NCBI GenBank assembly: GCA_963978545.1
Contig: OZ021727.1
Coordinates: 15,202,743-15,266,742 of the forward strand
Length of the DNA stretch: 64,000 nt
DNA from: Linyphia triangularis
Lineage: Eukaryota; Arthropoda; Arachnida; Araneae; Linyphiidae
Direction: 5' to 3'
Of this stretch, positions 50,869 to 61,946 are shown one piece after another; the stretch's first letter is position 1; the number at the start of each line of letters is the position of its first letter. The notes under the pieces are model-generated. The model saw only the letters and a list, made by a program, of their open reading frames with translations, did no database searches and was not told the DNA's origin. The position numbers were made by a program, and so were the translations under genes.

Positions 50869-51072
50869 CCCTTTGCACTCCAGGCCTTTTTCGCGCGGAG
50901 GAATCAGCAACTCGAGACATTTTAGGTTCGGCTGGTATTTATGGATTTGCTTCATAGAAACTAAACACAGTCATTGGCCTTGCATCGAATTTCCGCATCA
51001 CACCTAATGGTCCTCTCGTGGTTTGGCATCCAATCGTGTGGCGCCTGACAGGTGCCACTGGAGTGCAAAGGG
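50869..51072. mobile_element. piggyBac-type MITE, 204 bp
   Basis: TTAA on both sides (50865-50868, 51073-51076). Termini CCCTTTGCACTCCAG and CTGGAGTGCAAAGGG are perfect inverted repeats. GC-richer interior, no coding frame. Confidence 0.9.
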
Positions 51073-51109
51073 TTAAATAAAAATGTTTAATGTGACTGTC
51101 TTTCAATAT

Positions 51110-51330
51110 GTTTGTCAAAATATCATATATTTTTGAGGATGAATGCCTTATGAAACTTTTTTAATGGTTTTTCTAAAAGGCATTTGTCATTACATATAAT
51201 GCCTAGGCATTAAATTCAATGTCTAGTAAAAGTATATAATAATTCCCATATTTTATACTTTGCCTAAAACGCCGGGCAATATATAAAATGCCTAGGTATT
51301 CGGTAGAATGCAAGCTTTTCACACATTACC
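51110..51330. repeat. Palindrome-rich block, single copy
   Basis: It contains AATGCCTAGGCATT (51198-51211), ATACTTTGCCT, CGCCGGGC and AATGCCTAGGTATT, the same vocabulary as the block at 55200-56120. No coding content. Confidence 0.45.
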
Positions 51331-51375
51331 GGTAACATATATAGCAAATAAGAATATTATTGCCGCAGTAGTACA

Positions 51376-51437
51376 AGTCGCCGTGGCTCAGTGGTTAAAT
51401 ACGGGGCTACGAAACAACAAGTCCCGGGTTTGATCAT
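51376..51437 (+). repeat. tRNA-like SINE head of a second type
   Basis: GTCGCCGTGGCTCAGTGG begins a tRNA-like sequence. The A box is TGGCTCAGTGG (51384-51394). A diverged B box is GGGTTTGATCA (51426-51436). It does not form a complete tRNA, since the 3' acceptor strand is replaced by other sequence. Confidence 0.5.
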
Positions 51438-51694
51438 TGACATGAAAATGGGATATTATTTATTTCCGTTGTTATTTCCAGAAGATTCTGGTATTTTCAT
51501 GTAACGTCATTTCCTCTTTAGTTACTTCTAGGAAGTTTCTAGAATCTTCTTTGTGTGTATATATAAGTGATTCCTTCATCGTAAGGGTTAGTTCTTAGTC
51601 AGACTTGTGATCTGGCCCTTGTAATTTACTCGCACCAATAAACCCGCTTTTAAACTTAACCTTAGCATCTTTATTGAGTCTCTTAAACGTGACA
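51438..51694 (+). mobile_element. LTR-like segment next to the tRNA-like head
   Basis: TGTATATATAAG (TATA-like, about 51556) and CCAATAAACCC (about 51637) occur in LTR order. The segment runs from TGACATG to CGTGACA, or is bounded by two exact TGACA words. It may be a short solo LTR inserted into a SINE, or the body of a composite SINE. The edges are ambiguous. Confidence 0.4.
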
Positions 51695-51744
51695 TTATAG
51701 CTTATTATTTTCAGGAGATAGGAAGAGCACACACATACATAAAG

Positions 51745-51924
51745 GTGGTTGGTTGTATTCAGATTATCTGGCACCGTCAGCAACACGAGGTCTATAATGC
51801 GCCGAAACATTCGTCATTAGACAAGCCAACATACATTTACAAACACCCATGCCTTACACGGGACTCGAATCCGCAACCTCGCGGTCTGGAAGCTAGCACG
51901 CTAACCACTATAATGTTTGGTCGG
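51745..51924 (-). mobile_element. tRNA-derived SINE, copy 2
   Basis: Duplication CACATACATAAAG (51732-51744, 51925-51937). The tRNA-like head lies at the right end; B box complement GGACTCGAATCC; body and TTGGTTGG tail at the left. Near full length. Confidence 0.93.
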
Positions 51925-52589
51925 CACATACATAAAGACTATTTTATAAAACCATATTTTTGAATTTGAAACTTTCTGAAACACGGTAATTAACAAAACA
52001 AAAAATTGGAACACTTTTTTACGGATTTGTTTTTCATTATATATTACAGATATTCTTTATAAAATGACATATATTGAGTAACTGAGTAAAAAATGATACC
52101 CATGTCTGTCAAATATATTAAGATTTTTATTCAAAACAATTGCGTTGTATCATTACTTTTTGTATCTGAACTACACTAAATATAGCGAGGAACTTTTGCA
52201 AAGACTGTCTTAGTTTAAGAATTATACAAAATTAACAATTCTACAGACACGTAAGTCATGTTAAATGAAAGGTCTCGTCTAGACGAACAACCGTACTGAA
52301 CCTCAACAGGAAGCCACGACAGAAAATACCAGGAAAGATTCATAGAATTTATTTACAATTAGTTAGGCCTAAAGTATAAATACTACATGCATGTGTCATG
52401 GATAGATTAGAAGTTTATGAATAAGATTAAGTAAAATTTAATAAGATCGTCATCCGTCGTCATCATTACCAGGAAGATATTTTGGACATTAGGTCGCCAA
52501 ATTGTACGAATTTGCATGGTATCTGAACTTAATATACTGCCATATAATGCCGTATTTAAAAGTTATCAGTTGGCATACCAATTGGAAGT

Positions 52590-53010
52590 CATTAGAAGAC
52601 AGAACAATGGAAACGCCTCATTCCAGTCGCAGGAGAAGCTAGTTTACCACGTGATCACCTGTAGCTGGCGGCTCCAATAGATCTACTTTCATGTTAACTC
52701 CCATCATCCAATCACATGCGCTCGCCCATGACCACCCGACAGAGGGCGTAATATACTTTATCAATATCTAAGCTGTGTGTATCTCCTCTGTGATCAACGA
52801 GTGACAGTGACCTTTCAATTAATTACATGCTGGCATTCCAGTAACTGGAAACGATTAAATCCACCTTAAGCTGGATTTACATGCTACCAGTCGGGATAGC
52901 AGTTTAGATCGCCAGTTCTGTATCGTAATCTGAATCTATCGTGTGACTGAACCGCCGCCTGTCTGTGGTCACGAGAGAGAATTTAGTTTTTAACTGTGAA
53001 TAAACTAGTT
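52590..53010 (+). promoter_or_regulatory. Promoter-like island or LTR remnant
   Basis: A less AT-rich block with a CCAAT-type ATCCAATCAC (about 52708), a CTCF-like CCGACAGAGGGCG (about 52737), a TATA-like TAATATACTTTATC (about 52749) and, downstream, GAATAAACTAG (about 52999). The order could fit an LTR, but no TG...CA edges with duplication were found. Nothing downstream reads as an exon. Confidence 0.3.
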
Positions 53011-55190
53011 ATATGAATGCTTAGTGACTCATTTAATCAAAAATTACTAATTTAATAGAAGAATATTCGAAACTATCGTAATTGTTAAAAAATACTTCAA
53101 TAAATAAAATCTTTTATCTTAGCTTGAGTGCTTTATCATTCTTCCACCATCGTATGACTCTTCATTAGTATGCTTTGAAAAGTTTTGACGTTGATTTATC
53201 CCTTCACTGCGAAGGATCTTAAGCAGCAATTTCACAGATTATCAAACTTTAATTAACTTTCAATCAATGACTTTTAAGTGGACTAGTAATCCGCCTAAAG
53301 TTAATTAGCATTTAATATAATTATTAGAAAGGGAAGTTTGAATAAATTTGGTATTTTAAGCGTCTTGTTTAAATCATATTTATCAGGAGTAATACTTTAA
53401 GAGCTTGAAATTTTTCCCGAATAAAATCATGAAATATATTTTCAGAAAGAGCATTTGTATCATGAACACATTGAATGGGAAATTGTCTATTGTACGCATG
53501 AGACATTTTGGCAGTTTATTCTTCTCGTAAACAGATTTTAATTTTAAAATTATGATACATTTTTATTTTATATAATATTAGGTTGTTGCAAAGTTACATG
53601 GAAAAATAATTAATTTAATTAATTTAATAATTTAATTATTAATTAAATAAGCCAACTACGCCCCTCATAACATTGACAAACGGGACTATCTAACACAAAA
53701 ACGTAATTACTAGATTCATCTTATTTTTGCAATTCTAATCAGTTTACGAAAAGAAAGTGAAAAAATTTCCTGTGCGTCTTCAAGAGAATTGCCCAAATCA
53801 AGTTACGTCATTTTAATAGAAATCTTTTGAGTGATTTTATCAAGAATCTAATAGTAGTGTGAATAATATTCACATTGTGAATTAACTTCTTTTAAATACA
53901 GTAACATTTAATAAAATACGATAAATAATATTTTTAAATCCTTTATATTACTTTGAATTTGCTTGTTTTAATGTTTTTGGGCGGATAAAATCTTTGGAGG
54001 ACAATTAACCCACTTGCCGTTATCCAATCGAGCAAAACTTGACGAGAGACTCATTATCGATGGCAATAAAAAAAAATAAAAAAAAAAACTTATTCAACGG
54101 GAAGGAATGTATGTTTTCTTCGTAACGCTCAAACACTATGAAAACTCAATCTGAGGAAAAAATCGTTTAAACAAATAGCAATTACATATAAAAAGTCGGC
54201 AATGCATATAAAGGATTTATATAGTAATAACTTTGATTGTACGGTTTAGTTTTTCCTGCAAAACAAGGCTTACTAGAAACCATTGCAACAAAACAAAATG
54301 CGTTGTCATGATAACGAATCCGCAGAATTAAATTTGGACTGGTAAATATATGTATAATCATTAAATACATGAATGAATGTAATCAGGTAAATACATGAAT
54401 GTATTTACCTGATTAGTTTTCGGAAACATTGAAGTTTACTACTCATAATGGTTTCTTGAATTTATTTTAAGTTTTTTGAGCCTGTAGTTCTCCGTATTCT
54501 GTTTTAAACAACATATGCATATATTTTAGTAAAATGAAAGTAGAACAAACAGTCCCCATAGCAACTATCAATATATACAGCAAAACTGGAACTAGTATGA
54601 TGTAGTTTTGTATTCCATTCCATAATGGAAAATGCAGTTTAATTAGTCAACTCAAATCCTTCAATTCAATTTATATCGCATTCCCAATAAATTATGTTAA
54701 AACATCTAAATAAAAAAAATTGGCGCGCCTTTATTAATGACATTACGAAATAGAATATTAATAAAATGAGTTATTTTATGTCTAAAACTTTCATGGTAAC
54801 CTACGAACTAAAATAAATAAAAAATTCGCAAAAAGTTTGGTAAACAACGAAGTTGTAGTAGTATTCATTGGATAATACAAGTATCGTATCAATCCCGATA
54901 GGTTAAATTGTCAGTTGATTTGAAAGGAGTGAATTCAAGATTTAAAACGGAGATTATGTTTGGTGCATTAAGGAAGTATATCAACATCTTTTGACATATT
55001 CATGTAATAAATGTAAAAAATTAGCTAGTGGTGTGAATGCAAGTGAATTTTTGATTAGACTTATTTGCACATGATTTGTGGTTTTAATAAGTATGGGAGA
55101 CTATATTAATTGATATTACGGTTATAATACAGAAAGAAATGATTTAAATCTAAATGAATTCCTTCAAAATAATTTTGACATTTTTTATGC
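53011..55190. other. AT-rich DNA with repeat copy 3 of 3
   Basis: About 53985-54235 matches the families at 36690 and 48600 (AATTAACCCACTTGCCGT, CGATGGCAAT, GCATATAAAGGATTT). An exact 17-bp inverted pair built on AATCAGGTAAATACATG lies near 54383-54415. No gene. Confidence 0.4.
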
Positions 55191-55199
55191 ATCGATCCA

Positions 55200-56120
55200 C
55201 ATATGTACGATACAGGCAAAGGGTGAAATGCCGTTATTGTGCACAATGCCTATTGCCATTAGGCCAAGTATGAAATATGAGAATTATTTTATACTTTCCC
55301 TAGGCATTATATAGAATGGAAAATGTTATTTAGGCAAAGTATGGAAACATTACTTTTATTCATAGTGTTTGTGATATTGAGCTTGAAACTATATGCCAAT
55401 AAAATTCTGAAATCTATTTTGGTGGTATAAATAGTTTAAGAAATATGAGTTTTAAAACACGCATATCTTACTTTTTAGACTTTTACAAGTACAAACTAAT
55501 TGGCCGAAAGGCCAACAAATAAGTCGTTATTTTATTTTATTTTAGAGCGCGAAGCGCGTGCACACCTTACGTTTTAGAGAGTTTTACAATATCAAGTGAT
55601 TAAAAAAGTGACTTTGAGGCTAGTTTAGAGGTTTCTTTTAGGTTTAATTGGCCGTAAGGCCAACGAAGTAGGTCTGTTTTTTTTTTCTTTTAGAGCGCGA
55701 AGCGCGTGCACACCTATCACACACAGTATCAAGTAATTAAAAAAAAAAAGTGATTTTGGAGGTTAGATTCCACAGTTAAAAGGAAGACGTACAACCTATC
55801 ATGTTGGCCTTATGGTCTATTAAACCTAAAAAAATTATCCCTACCTATTTCGGGCAATCGTTAATGGCATATTACCCTCCCTAAAATCACTTTTTTTTTT
55901 AATCACTTGATATTGTAAAACTCTTTAAAAATTAAGGTGTGCTCGTTAAAAGTCACATGCGATATTCGAAATGAATCGGAGATGTATTTCATACTTTTCC
56001 GGTTTCTCATTTGACATTCTATAGAATGCCATGAAAATGTTTGAAATATGAATCGTCTCATACATTGCCGGCGAGTTTGTAGGCATGCTATAGAATGCTG
56101 GATTTCAAACTTTGCGGGTA
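55200..56120. repeat. Hairpin and palindrome cluster
   Basis: The centre (55494-55765) is a 148-bp unit in two direct copies. Each has a TTGGCC/GGCCAA hairpin (loops GAAA at 55500-55515 and GTAA at 55648-55663), then GCGCGAAGCGC (55547-55557, 55695-55705), then ATATCAAGTGATT. A third, partial copy is inverted at 55800-55945. The outer parts carry palindromes of the type CATTCTATAGAATG (for example 56014-56027) and ATACTTTGCC-like words. No open frame. The class of this element is unknown to me. Confidence 0.6.
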
Positions 56121-57180
56121 ACGCATTCTTTTCACTGCTACCTCATGCTCTGTGAGGAAACTTCTCTTTCTAATTTACATACCGAAATATTTTGATACAG
56201 CACCAATATATTTTATCAACTCATAACTTTGTAAAGCGATGTAAATCCCTAAAATATTTTAATTTCATGATAAGGCTGAATATTTAAAGTTTTTTTTTTA
56301 TTAATTATGAGTGATATGTTGGTAATTTAGTTTGAGAAAAGATTATAGCTAGGCAACTAACAATAAAACAAAACAAAAAATATTTTTTCAAATTCCCTTA
56401 ATATATAAAATATTTGAAAAAAATGAGTGCCTGATATCAACATTGAAAATACATTTCTTTTTGCAGTCAGTGATGTATGTCAAGAAAAATAACACGAAAA
56501 CTTTACGCAAATCCAACATTAATCCTTCCAAAAATGTTTAAGCATTGTCTTTTCATCGACAGTAAACTAACTGTAAAGTCAAAATATCCCACGCTATTTG
56601 TCGCTCAAAAGGCAACTTATAACAGATTTCACCCTTCACACACTAAAACCACCAAATAAAAAATAATGAAAAGCAAAATTCAAAGTTGTCAGCCCGGGAA
56701 AGAGTCTTTTGTCAAAACCGTTGCGTCAATATTCGTTAAGATAAAAGGATACTCCTCTTTACAAAATTATGGTTCGTTAATTAAAATATCTATAATTAAT
56801 TAAAATCGGGAAATGTTGAAATTTTAACGCAAGGCAGATGAAGTCTGTCTTGCGTCAAATGAGGACAAATGACGTAATGTTTTACATTAAAGATTTAAAT
56901 TTTTATGCTCTTTATATTTTCAACGAAATTTTGCCTGAAGTTTTAAAAATGAAAATACATGCTTAAATAAATCAGTTATGGCCATAGAACAAAATATTCT
57001 GCAGCTTACAGTGACGAGCTTTTTAACTCCCCACAATCTTGCTGCAGAGTTTAGCACAATTTTCTGAATTATTTAATCAATATATTTCAAGAATAATAAG
57101 CTGATAAATGGCAAATACTTGTCATTGAAAACTCATTTTTTGTACACATTAGAACTTAATTTTTTTAAAGTTTGAATTTG
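56121..57180. other. AT-rich DNA, nothing recognised
   Basis: The open frame at 56477-56659 shows no motif. GTCTTGCGTCAAATGAGG-like words near 56840 are not assignable. Confidence 0.45.
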
Positions 57181-57186
57181 TATTTA

Positions 57187-57452
57187 CCCTTTGGGTACAT
57201 TTGACGGCTGAGATTCGTCATGCACTTGTTTTGCCTGTTAATAATGACGAACCTAATTCGTCATTTAAACTAGTTTGATTGGATAGATTTTAATGTCACA
57301 AGAGCCATGATTGGTTAAGTCCAACATCGGTTGGTTTACCTATACTTTAAAAAAATAATTTGTTTGGCTGTATTCCTTTAAAGTTCCTTTATTGTTTTGA
57401 ACCAACCGTTCAAAATGCAAGAATTTTCCCAAATAAATCTGTACCCAAGGGG
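57187..57452. mobile_element. piggyBac-type MITE, 266 bp
   Basis: Termini CCCTTTGGGTACA and TGTACCCAAGGGG. The right flank is TTAA (57453-57456); the left flank is TTTA (57183-57186), one change from TTAA. No coding content. Confidence 0.8.
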
Positions 57453-58989
57453 TTAACTTACATGTTATTTAAAACACAGGTATTTATTTCCTATTTGAAA
57501 CAAGTCAAATTATTTTCGATTTAAGGGGAGTCGGATTTTTTAAAACATGTTATTTAAGGAAAATTTTCTCAGATATTCACATACTTATTAACTTAAAAAA
57601 AAAAAAAAAAAAACGCATATCATATTTTGAATATAGCATTTTTAAACATATTATTTTATTTTTGAAAAAAAAAAAAATGTCATGTTCTTTAAAATTTTCA
57701 TTTTTGATGTATATAAAATTGTATGAAATCTTTAAGTTTGAAAACATTAAAAAAATGCTACACTCAAATTGTGAAATATATTGGTAAGAACATATATTAA
57801 AAATTCCAGTCTTTAACAGTTTTTGTGTAAATGTTTCTTATGTCTCCAAAATTGCTGTTTGGAGATAGAGGCCGTTATGTTGAATACGAAAATACGAATT
57901 AATGCACATCTATTTTTGAAAAATATGTATAAAATGTATTTCTAATTTAGCGAGATTAAAATTTTTACAATGTCGGATTCAGAACTGTTTGTAAATTTTT
58001 ATACACATTTTTTTTTCTCAAAATTGATTTTTTAACGTTCTTAAACTACTACAAAATTATTATCTCATTTTCTATGCAGAACATAGCAATGTTTTTTTTT
58101 ATTTAAAGCTAAGTAAACACTAAACTTCTTGTTTAAAATTTAGTAGCTACTTTTGCACTTTTGGGGTCAAAAATTTGTCTATTACTTGATATTATAGATT
58201 GGTGAATTGTGACTTACAGTCTAAACTATGCATTGAAATAAGAGCTACACTTAATATATTTTGTTGTGTTTTTTAAAACCAGATGAAGGTTCATTTGTTT
58301 AAATGAAATACTCTTTAGCCATAACTTCCAACTTGATTTGCAGTTCCATATTTTACTCTGATCTCAGGGTGAACGATAGGAAAGGTTAAATTAATATTCT
58401 TGCACTCCACTGGATACAAAGTATTGAAGTTATGTATAATAAAACATATTTGAGGTTTAATGGAATAAATTGACCTTATATGTGCATTTTGGATAGTTAT
58501 ATTTTTGGGATATCATTAAGAACAAAACTCAAACTAGCAATTATTTGACACATAGCTGACTGTATAATAGCAAGTTTATGACTATGCTTATGTCTTTTAC
58601 CTAATTTTAATATTTTATTGTTTTATGTCTATATATAAGGTTAATTTAATAAAAATTTATATTTAGAAACAGACTACAATTTTTTTCCCTAAAAACATGA
58701 ATTAATATGTTTTAAGAAGAAAAATCTGCACTGTACGTATATTGAATTGCATATAATATTGAATATCAATAATATATTTAAAAACGTATTTTTAAAATCG
58801 TGCTAGGAAAAATGTCTGTTATGAAATCGCATGCATTGATGGATATTGATGGCATTGATTTATAGGATTCATAATTTTTTTTTTTTGATAAACAACGAAA
58901 TTCCTGTATTTTTAATTATAAAAAGGAATTTGATGCAAAGTGCGTTTAAAATTAACCCCAACAAATTTGCATACAAAGTTCTGATTCGT
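57453..58989. other. AT-rich DNA
   Basis: Mostly homopolymers and short words. AAGGGGAGTCGG at about 57525 resembles the terminus of the MITE at 45736 but has no partner. Confidence 0.45.
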
Positions 58990-59143
58990 TTAACCCTTTA
59001 TAAAGCAGTTTTGAAGTATACTACCCAATAACTTCATTAATTTTTAAATGTCGATGAGAAGCTATTTTCCCACCTGGCAATTGTCAATGCCTTCATTATC
59101 TGGAAAATAAGTAGAAAAAATTCGGGACACCAAGAACAATTAA

Positions 59144-59324
59144 TTGGTTGGTTGTTTTCAGATTATATGGCGCCGTCAGCAACACGAGGGCTTTAATGCG
59201 CCAAAACATCCGTCATTAGACAAGCCAACATACATTTACAAACACCCATGCCTAACAAGGGACTCGAACCCGCAACCTCGCGGTCTAGAAGCCAGCACGC
59301 TAACCACTATACCGTTTGGTCGGC
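59144..59324 (-). mobile_element. tRNA-derived SINE, copy 3
   Basis: Duplication CCAAGAACAATTAA (59130-59143, 59325-59338). Full-length head with an intact B box complement GGACTCGAACC, body, and TTGGTTGG tail. Nested in the piggyBac derivative. Confidence 0.94.
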
Positions 59325-59384
59325 CCAAGAACAATTAAATTTTCGATTTCTACTATCACGACAATTCCTTTTTAGATTTTAAGT

Positions 59385-59760
59385 TGTAAATGCAAAGTAC
59401 CTGTAAGTTTCCTGAGCATCAAGAAAACTGTTCCAGATGATGTTCGATTGACTGAAGTTGGTGACCATATGCCAACGTTACAAAAAATATATAGACGTTG
59501 CCGTTTGTGCTCTACCAAAGTACATGAGAAGAGATCAAGATACGTTTGTACAGCTTCCAATATCCCACTATGGGTTGAACCAGTTTTCTGGTTGGTTGAT
59601 TGTTTTCAGATTATCTGGCACCGTCAGCAACACGAGGGCTATAATGCGCTGAAACATTCGTCATTTGAAGAAGCCAATATATATTAACAAACACCCATGC
59701 CTTACACGGGACTCGAAGCCGCAACGAACCAGTTTTCTGAAATTTCATGGAAAATGATAG
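59385..59760 (+). pseudogene. C-terminal cysteine-rich end of a piggyBac transposase, interrupted
   Basis: The frame reads through residues PDDVRLTEVGDHMP, then RRCRLCSTK and a second block with RYVCTA. This matches the paired-cysteine C-terminal domain that piggyBac transposases use to bind their element ends. Some expected cysteines are changed (serine or tryptophan after CTA and IPL), and the frame is cut by the SINE at 59591-59725. After the SINE a few residues (EISWKM) continue. There is no start codon and no DDE domain, so it is a relic. The assignment rests on residue pattern and on the TTAA/CCCTTT ends. Confidence 0.7.
59591..59725 (-). mobile_element. tRNA-derived SINE, copy 4, head-truncated
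   Basis: Duplication GAACCAGTTTTCTG (59577-59590, 59726-59739). The copy stops within the tRNA-like head and lacks the A box. It is thus 5'-truncated yet properly integrated, as expected from incomplete reverse transcription. It splits the transposase remnant. Confidence 0.92.
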
Positions 59761-60651
59761 GTATAAATTATTACATTTTGAATACAAAAATATCTAATTT
59801 AGAATTCCTTTTGTAGATTTTAGTACTTACAAATTACATTTCATAAAAATCATTTAATGCGATATAAAAAGAAATGCAAACCATAAGATGTCCTACCTTT
59901 GAATAACTCCAAGTTTGTGGTGGGAAACATACTTCCCATAAAAAAAAAAAATGGTTTTAAAAATCAAATTAATCTTAGGTAATAAGCTAAATTAATTTCT
60001 TATTATAAATCAATCTCAATCCCAAAAATATTTTAACTTATATATTTTAACTTAAAATCTTAACATTACTAGAAAAAATTGGCCTTATAAAGGGTTAACG
60101 AAATTTTTTCTAAAAAAAAAAAATACATTCAAGTTTAAGTTTATTTTTGAAATCATAAATAAAATCTTCACAAAATCTCAAATATTGCACTTGTATCGCA
60201 CTCTAGAACATTTATTTAGATTATATTAAAAATTTAAAATACTTTTCAAATAAATTAGTATTTTATTTGTAAGATTATAAAATATAAACATCCTCCACAT
60301 TAAACACTTTTGAATGCAAAAGTACATTTTCAAAAATCGACAAAACTATCGAATACATTTAGGCTATCATTTGTGCCCTTATCTAATATATACTTATTTG
60401 TGCCCTTATCTAATATATACTATACTTATTTCTGTTTCATTTCTACTAGATTGTAAAAATAGCATTGCTTTGCTATATTTATAAAGATAACAAAAGAATA
60501 GACGATATTCGGTAATCTGATCTATTGTCTTTATTGATAGTTTTGCACTTTCAAGTGGCTGAAGTATCATTTTATATAACCTTTATGTTAAACATATTTC
60601 TCAGCAACTTAAAATGTAAATTTATTCGATTTAATCTTAATATTTGTTCTT

Positions 60652-60829
60652 GGTTTGGTTGGTTGTATTCAGATTATCTGGCGTCGTTAGCAACACGAGG
60701 GCTATAATGCGCCGAAACATTCGTCATTAGACAAGCCAACATACAAACACCCATGCCTTACACGGGACTCGAGCCCGCAACCTCGCGGTCTAGAAGCTAG
60801 CACGCTAACCACTATATCATTTGGTCCGC
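60652..60829 (-). mobile_element. tRNA-derived SINE, copy 5
   Basis: Duplication AATATTTGTTCTT (60639-60651, 60830-60842). Full-length; a few changes in the first bases of the head. Confidence 0.93.
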
Positions 60830-61356
60830 AATATTTGTTCTTTAAACTCATTGATTAAAATATAGTTAATACTCAAGTTCTTTGTAATGCTCACCAAAAC
60901 CCGACGTTTTGAGTTTTACTAAAAATACATAATAATTGAAAACCATATGTCAATGAAACATTTGTGACGGGATTCTGAAAATCAATAAATTGTAGTGTTT
61001 TGCTACAATTTTTCAATTCAAAGCAAGTGCATATTTAAAATTGTAAATTATAAGTCTTATATTTTGAGAATTATACCTTGAAGGTGATTTTTCAAAGTAG
61101 TTCGAACAAGAACTATTTAGAAAAAGTACGATTAAAAAAAAACCATACATACCTCCAAATAGCACCATTTTCTTATGATGATGATGTCAGTATGAAGACA
61201 TACATATAACGACGCATGAACCTTTGTCACTTTATCCGGTGGATATGAGTAAAATACATCAAAGTTCACTGTCAAATTACACAGTTAGAATCTGCTTGTT
61301 TGAAAAAGAAATTTACGAGTTCCTTGATTATCCTCAGGAGAGACCCACTCTAGTAG

Positions 61357-61532
61357 TTGGTTTTATTTAGATTATCTGGCGCCGTCAGCAACACGAGGGC
61401 TATAATGTGCCGAAACATTTCGTCATTAGACAAGCCAACATACATTTACAAACACCCATGCCAACACGGGACTCGAACCCGCAACCTCGCGGTCCAGAAG
61501 CTAGCACGCTAACCACTATACCGTTTGGTCGG
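61357..61532 (-). mobile_element. tRNA-derived SINE, copy 6, inside LINE 2
   Basis: Duplication CCCACTCTAGTAG (61344-61356, 61533-61545). The LINE frame reads LLEW on one side and continues WVSPEDNQ on the other, showing that the SINE landed in coding sequence. The element is full length. Confidence 0.95.
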
Positions 61533-61545
61533 CCCACTCTAGTAG

Positions 61546-61806
61546 AATGTCCCTTTCAGTGACAGACTTGCCCAGGCGATCGGTGGCTTCCTCACTGATT
61601 TTAATTCCTTTATGGGTGGGGATCCAAACCAAGTGAAGCTGGTTAAAATGAGATGCCTTTGACTGCTTATTGTGGAGACTGAGGATTACTCTGGGGGATT
61701 TGACATTGCAATTCTTTACAGCGGAGAGGACCGACTTGCTGTCTGTGTAGATGATGGAAGGTTGGTCGCTAACAACTAGTTCGTCAAGGGCGGTTGGGAT
61801 AGCCAA
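61546..61806 (-). pseudogene. LINE 2 RNase H, C-terminal part
   Basis: Residues include IIYTDSKSVLSAVKN (third RNase H carboxylate) and WIPTHKGIKISEEATDRL (the His loop and fourth carboxylate). The N-terminal carboxylates lie in the preceding, out-of-frame stretch. The open frame's last residues beyond LLEW come from the inserted SINE, not the LINE. Confidence 0.8.
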
Positions 61807-61946
61807 AGCCCCTGCTAGGAAAATAGAGTTGATATTATTGATTCTGAAAGTAAAATTCGTGACGTGCGAGGTGCCTGTGATAGCCGTGATGCTGAGCGAT
61901 TTTGACGCATCAGTGGCAATTCTAGTAATATCAGAGTCAATCGAGT

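Larger units (their letters stand above)
58994..60094 (+). mobile_element. piggyBac-derived element with transposase remnant
   Basis: TTAA flanks both ends (58990-58993, 60095-60098). Termini are CCCTTTATAAAGC and, inverted, CCCTTTATAAGGC. The interior keeps the last part of a transposase frame and two nested SINEs (59144-59324, 59591-59725). The catalytic DDE core is absent. It is therefore an internally deleted derivative that still shows its family. Confidence 0.8.

Noticed and set aside
51376..51437. Functional tRNA gene
   Set aside because: Only the A and a diverged B box are present; the acceptor stem cannot be completed.
52590..53010. Solo LTR
   Set aside because: No TG...CA borders with a target duplication could be found; kept only as a promoter-like island.
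55494..55765. Helitron 3' end, suggested by the GC hairpin
   Set aside because: No CTRR end follows the hairpin at the usual distance and the hairpin recurs internally.
59144..59338. Open frames over the SINE copies (also at 50188, 51745, 59448 downstream part)
   Set aside because: They read through tRNA-like SINE sequence; only the part of 59385-59590 upstream of the SINE matches a protein family.
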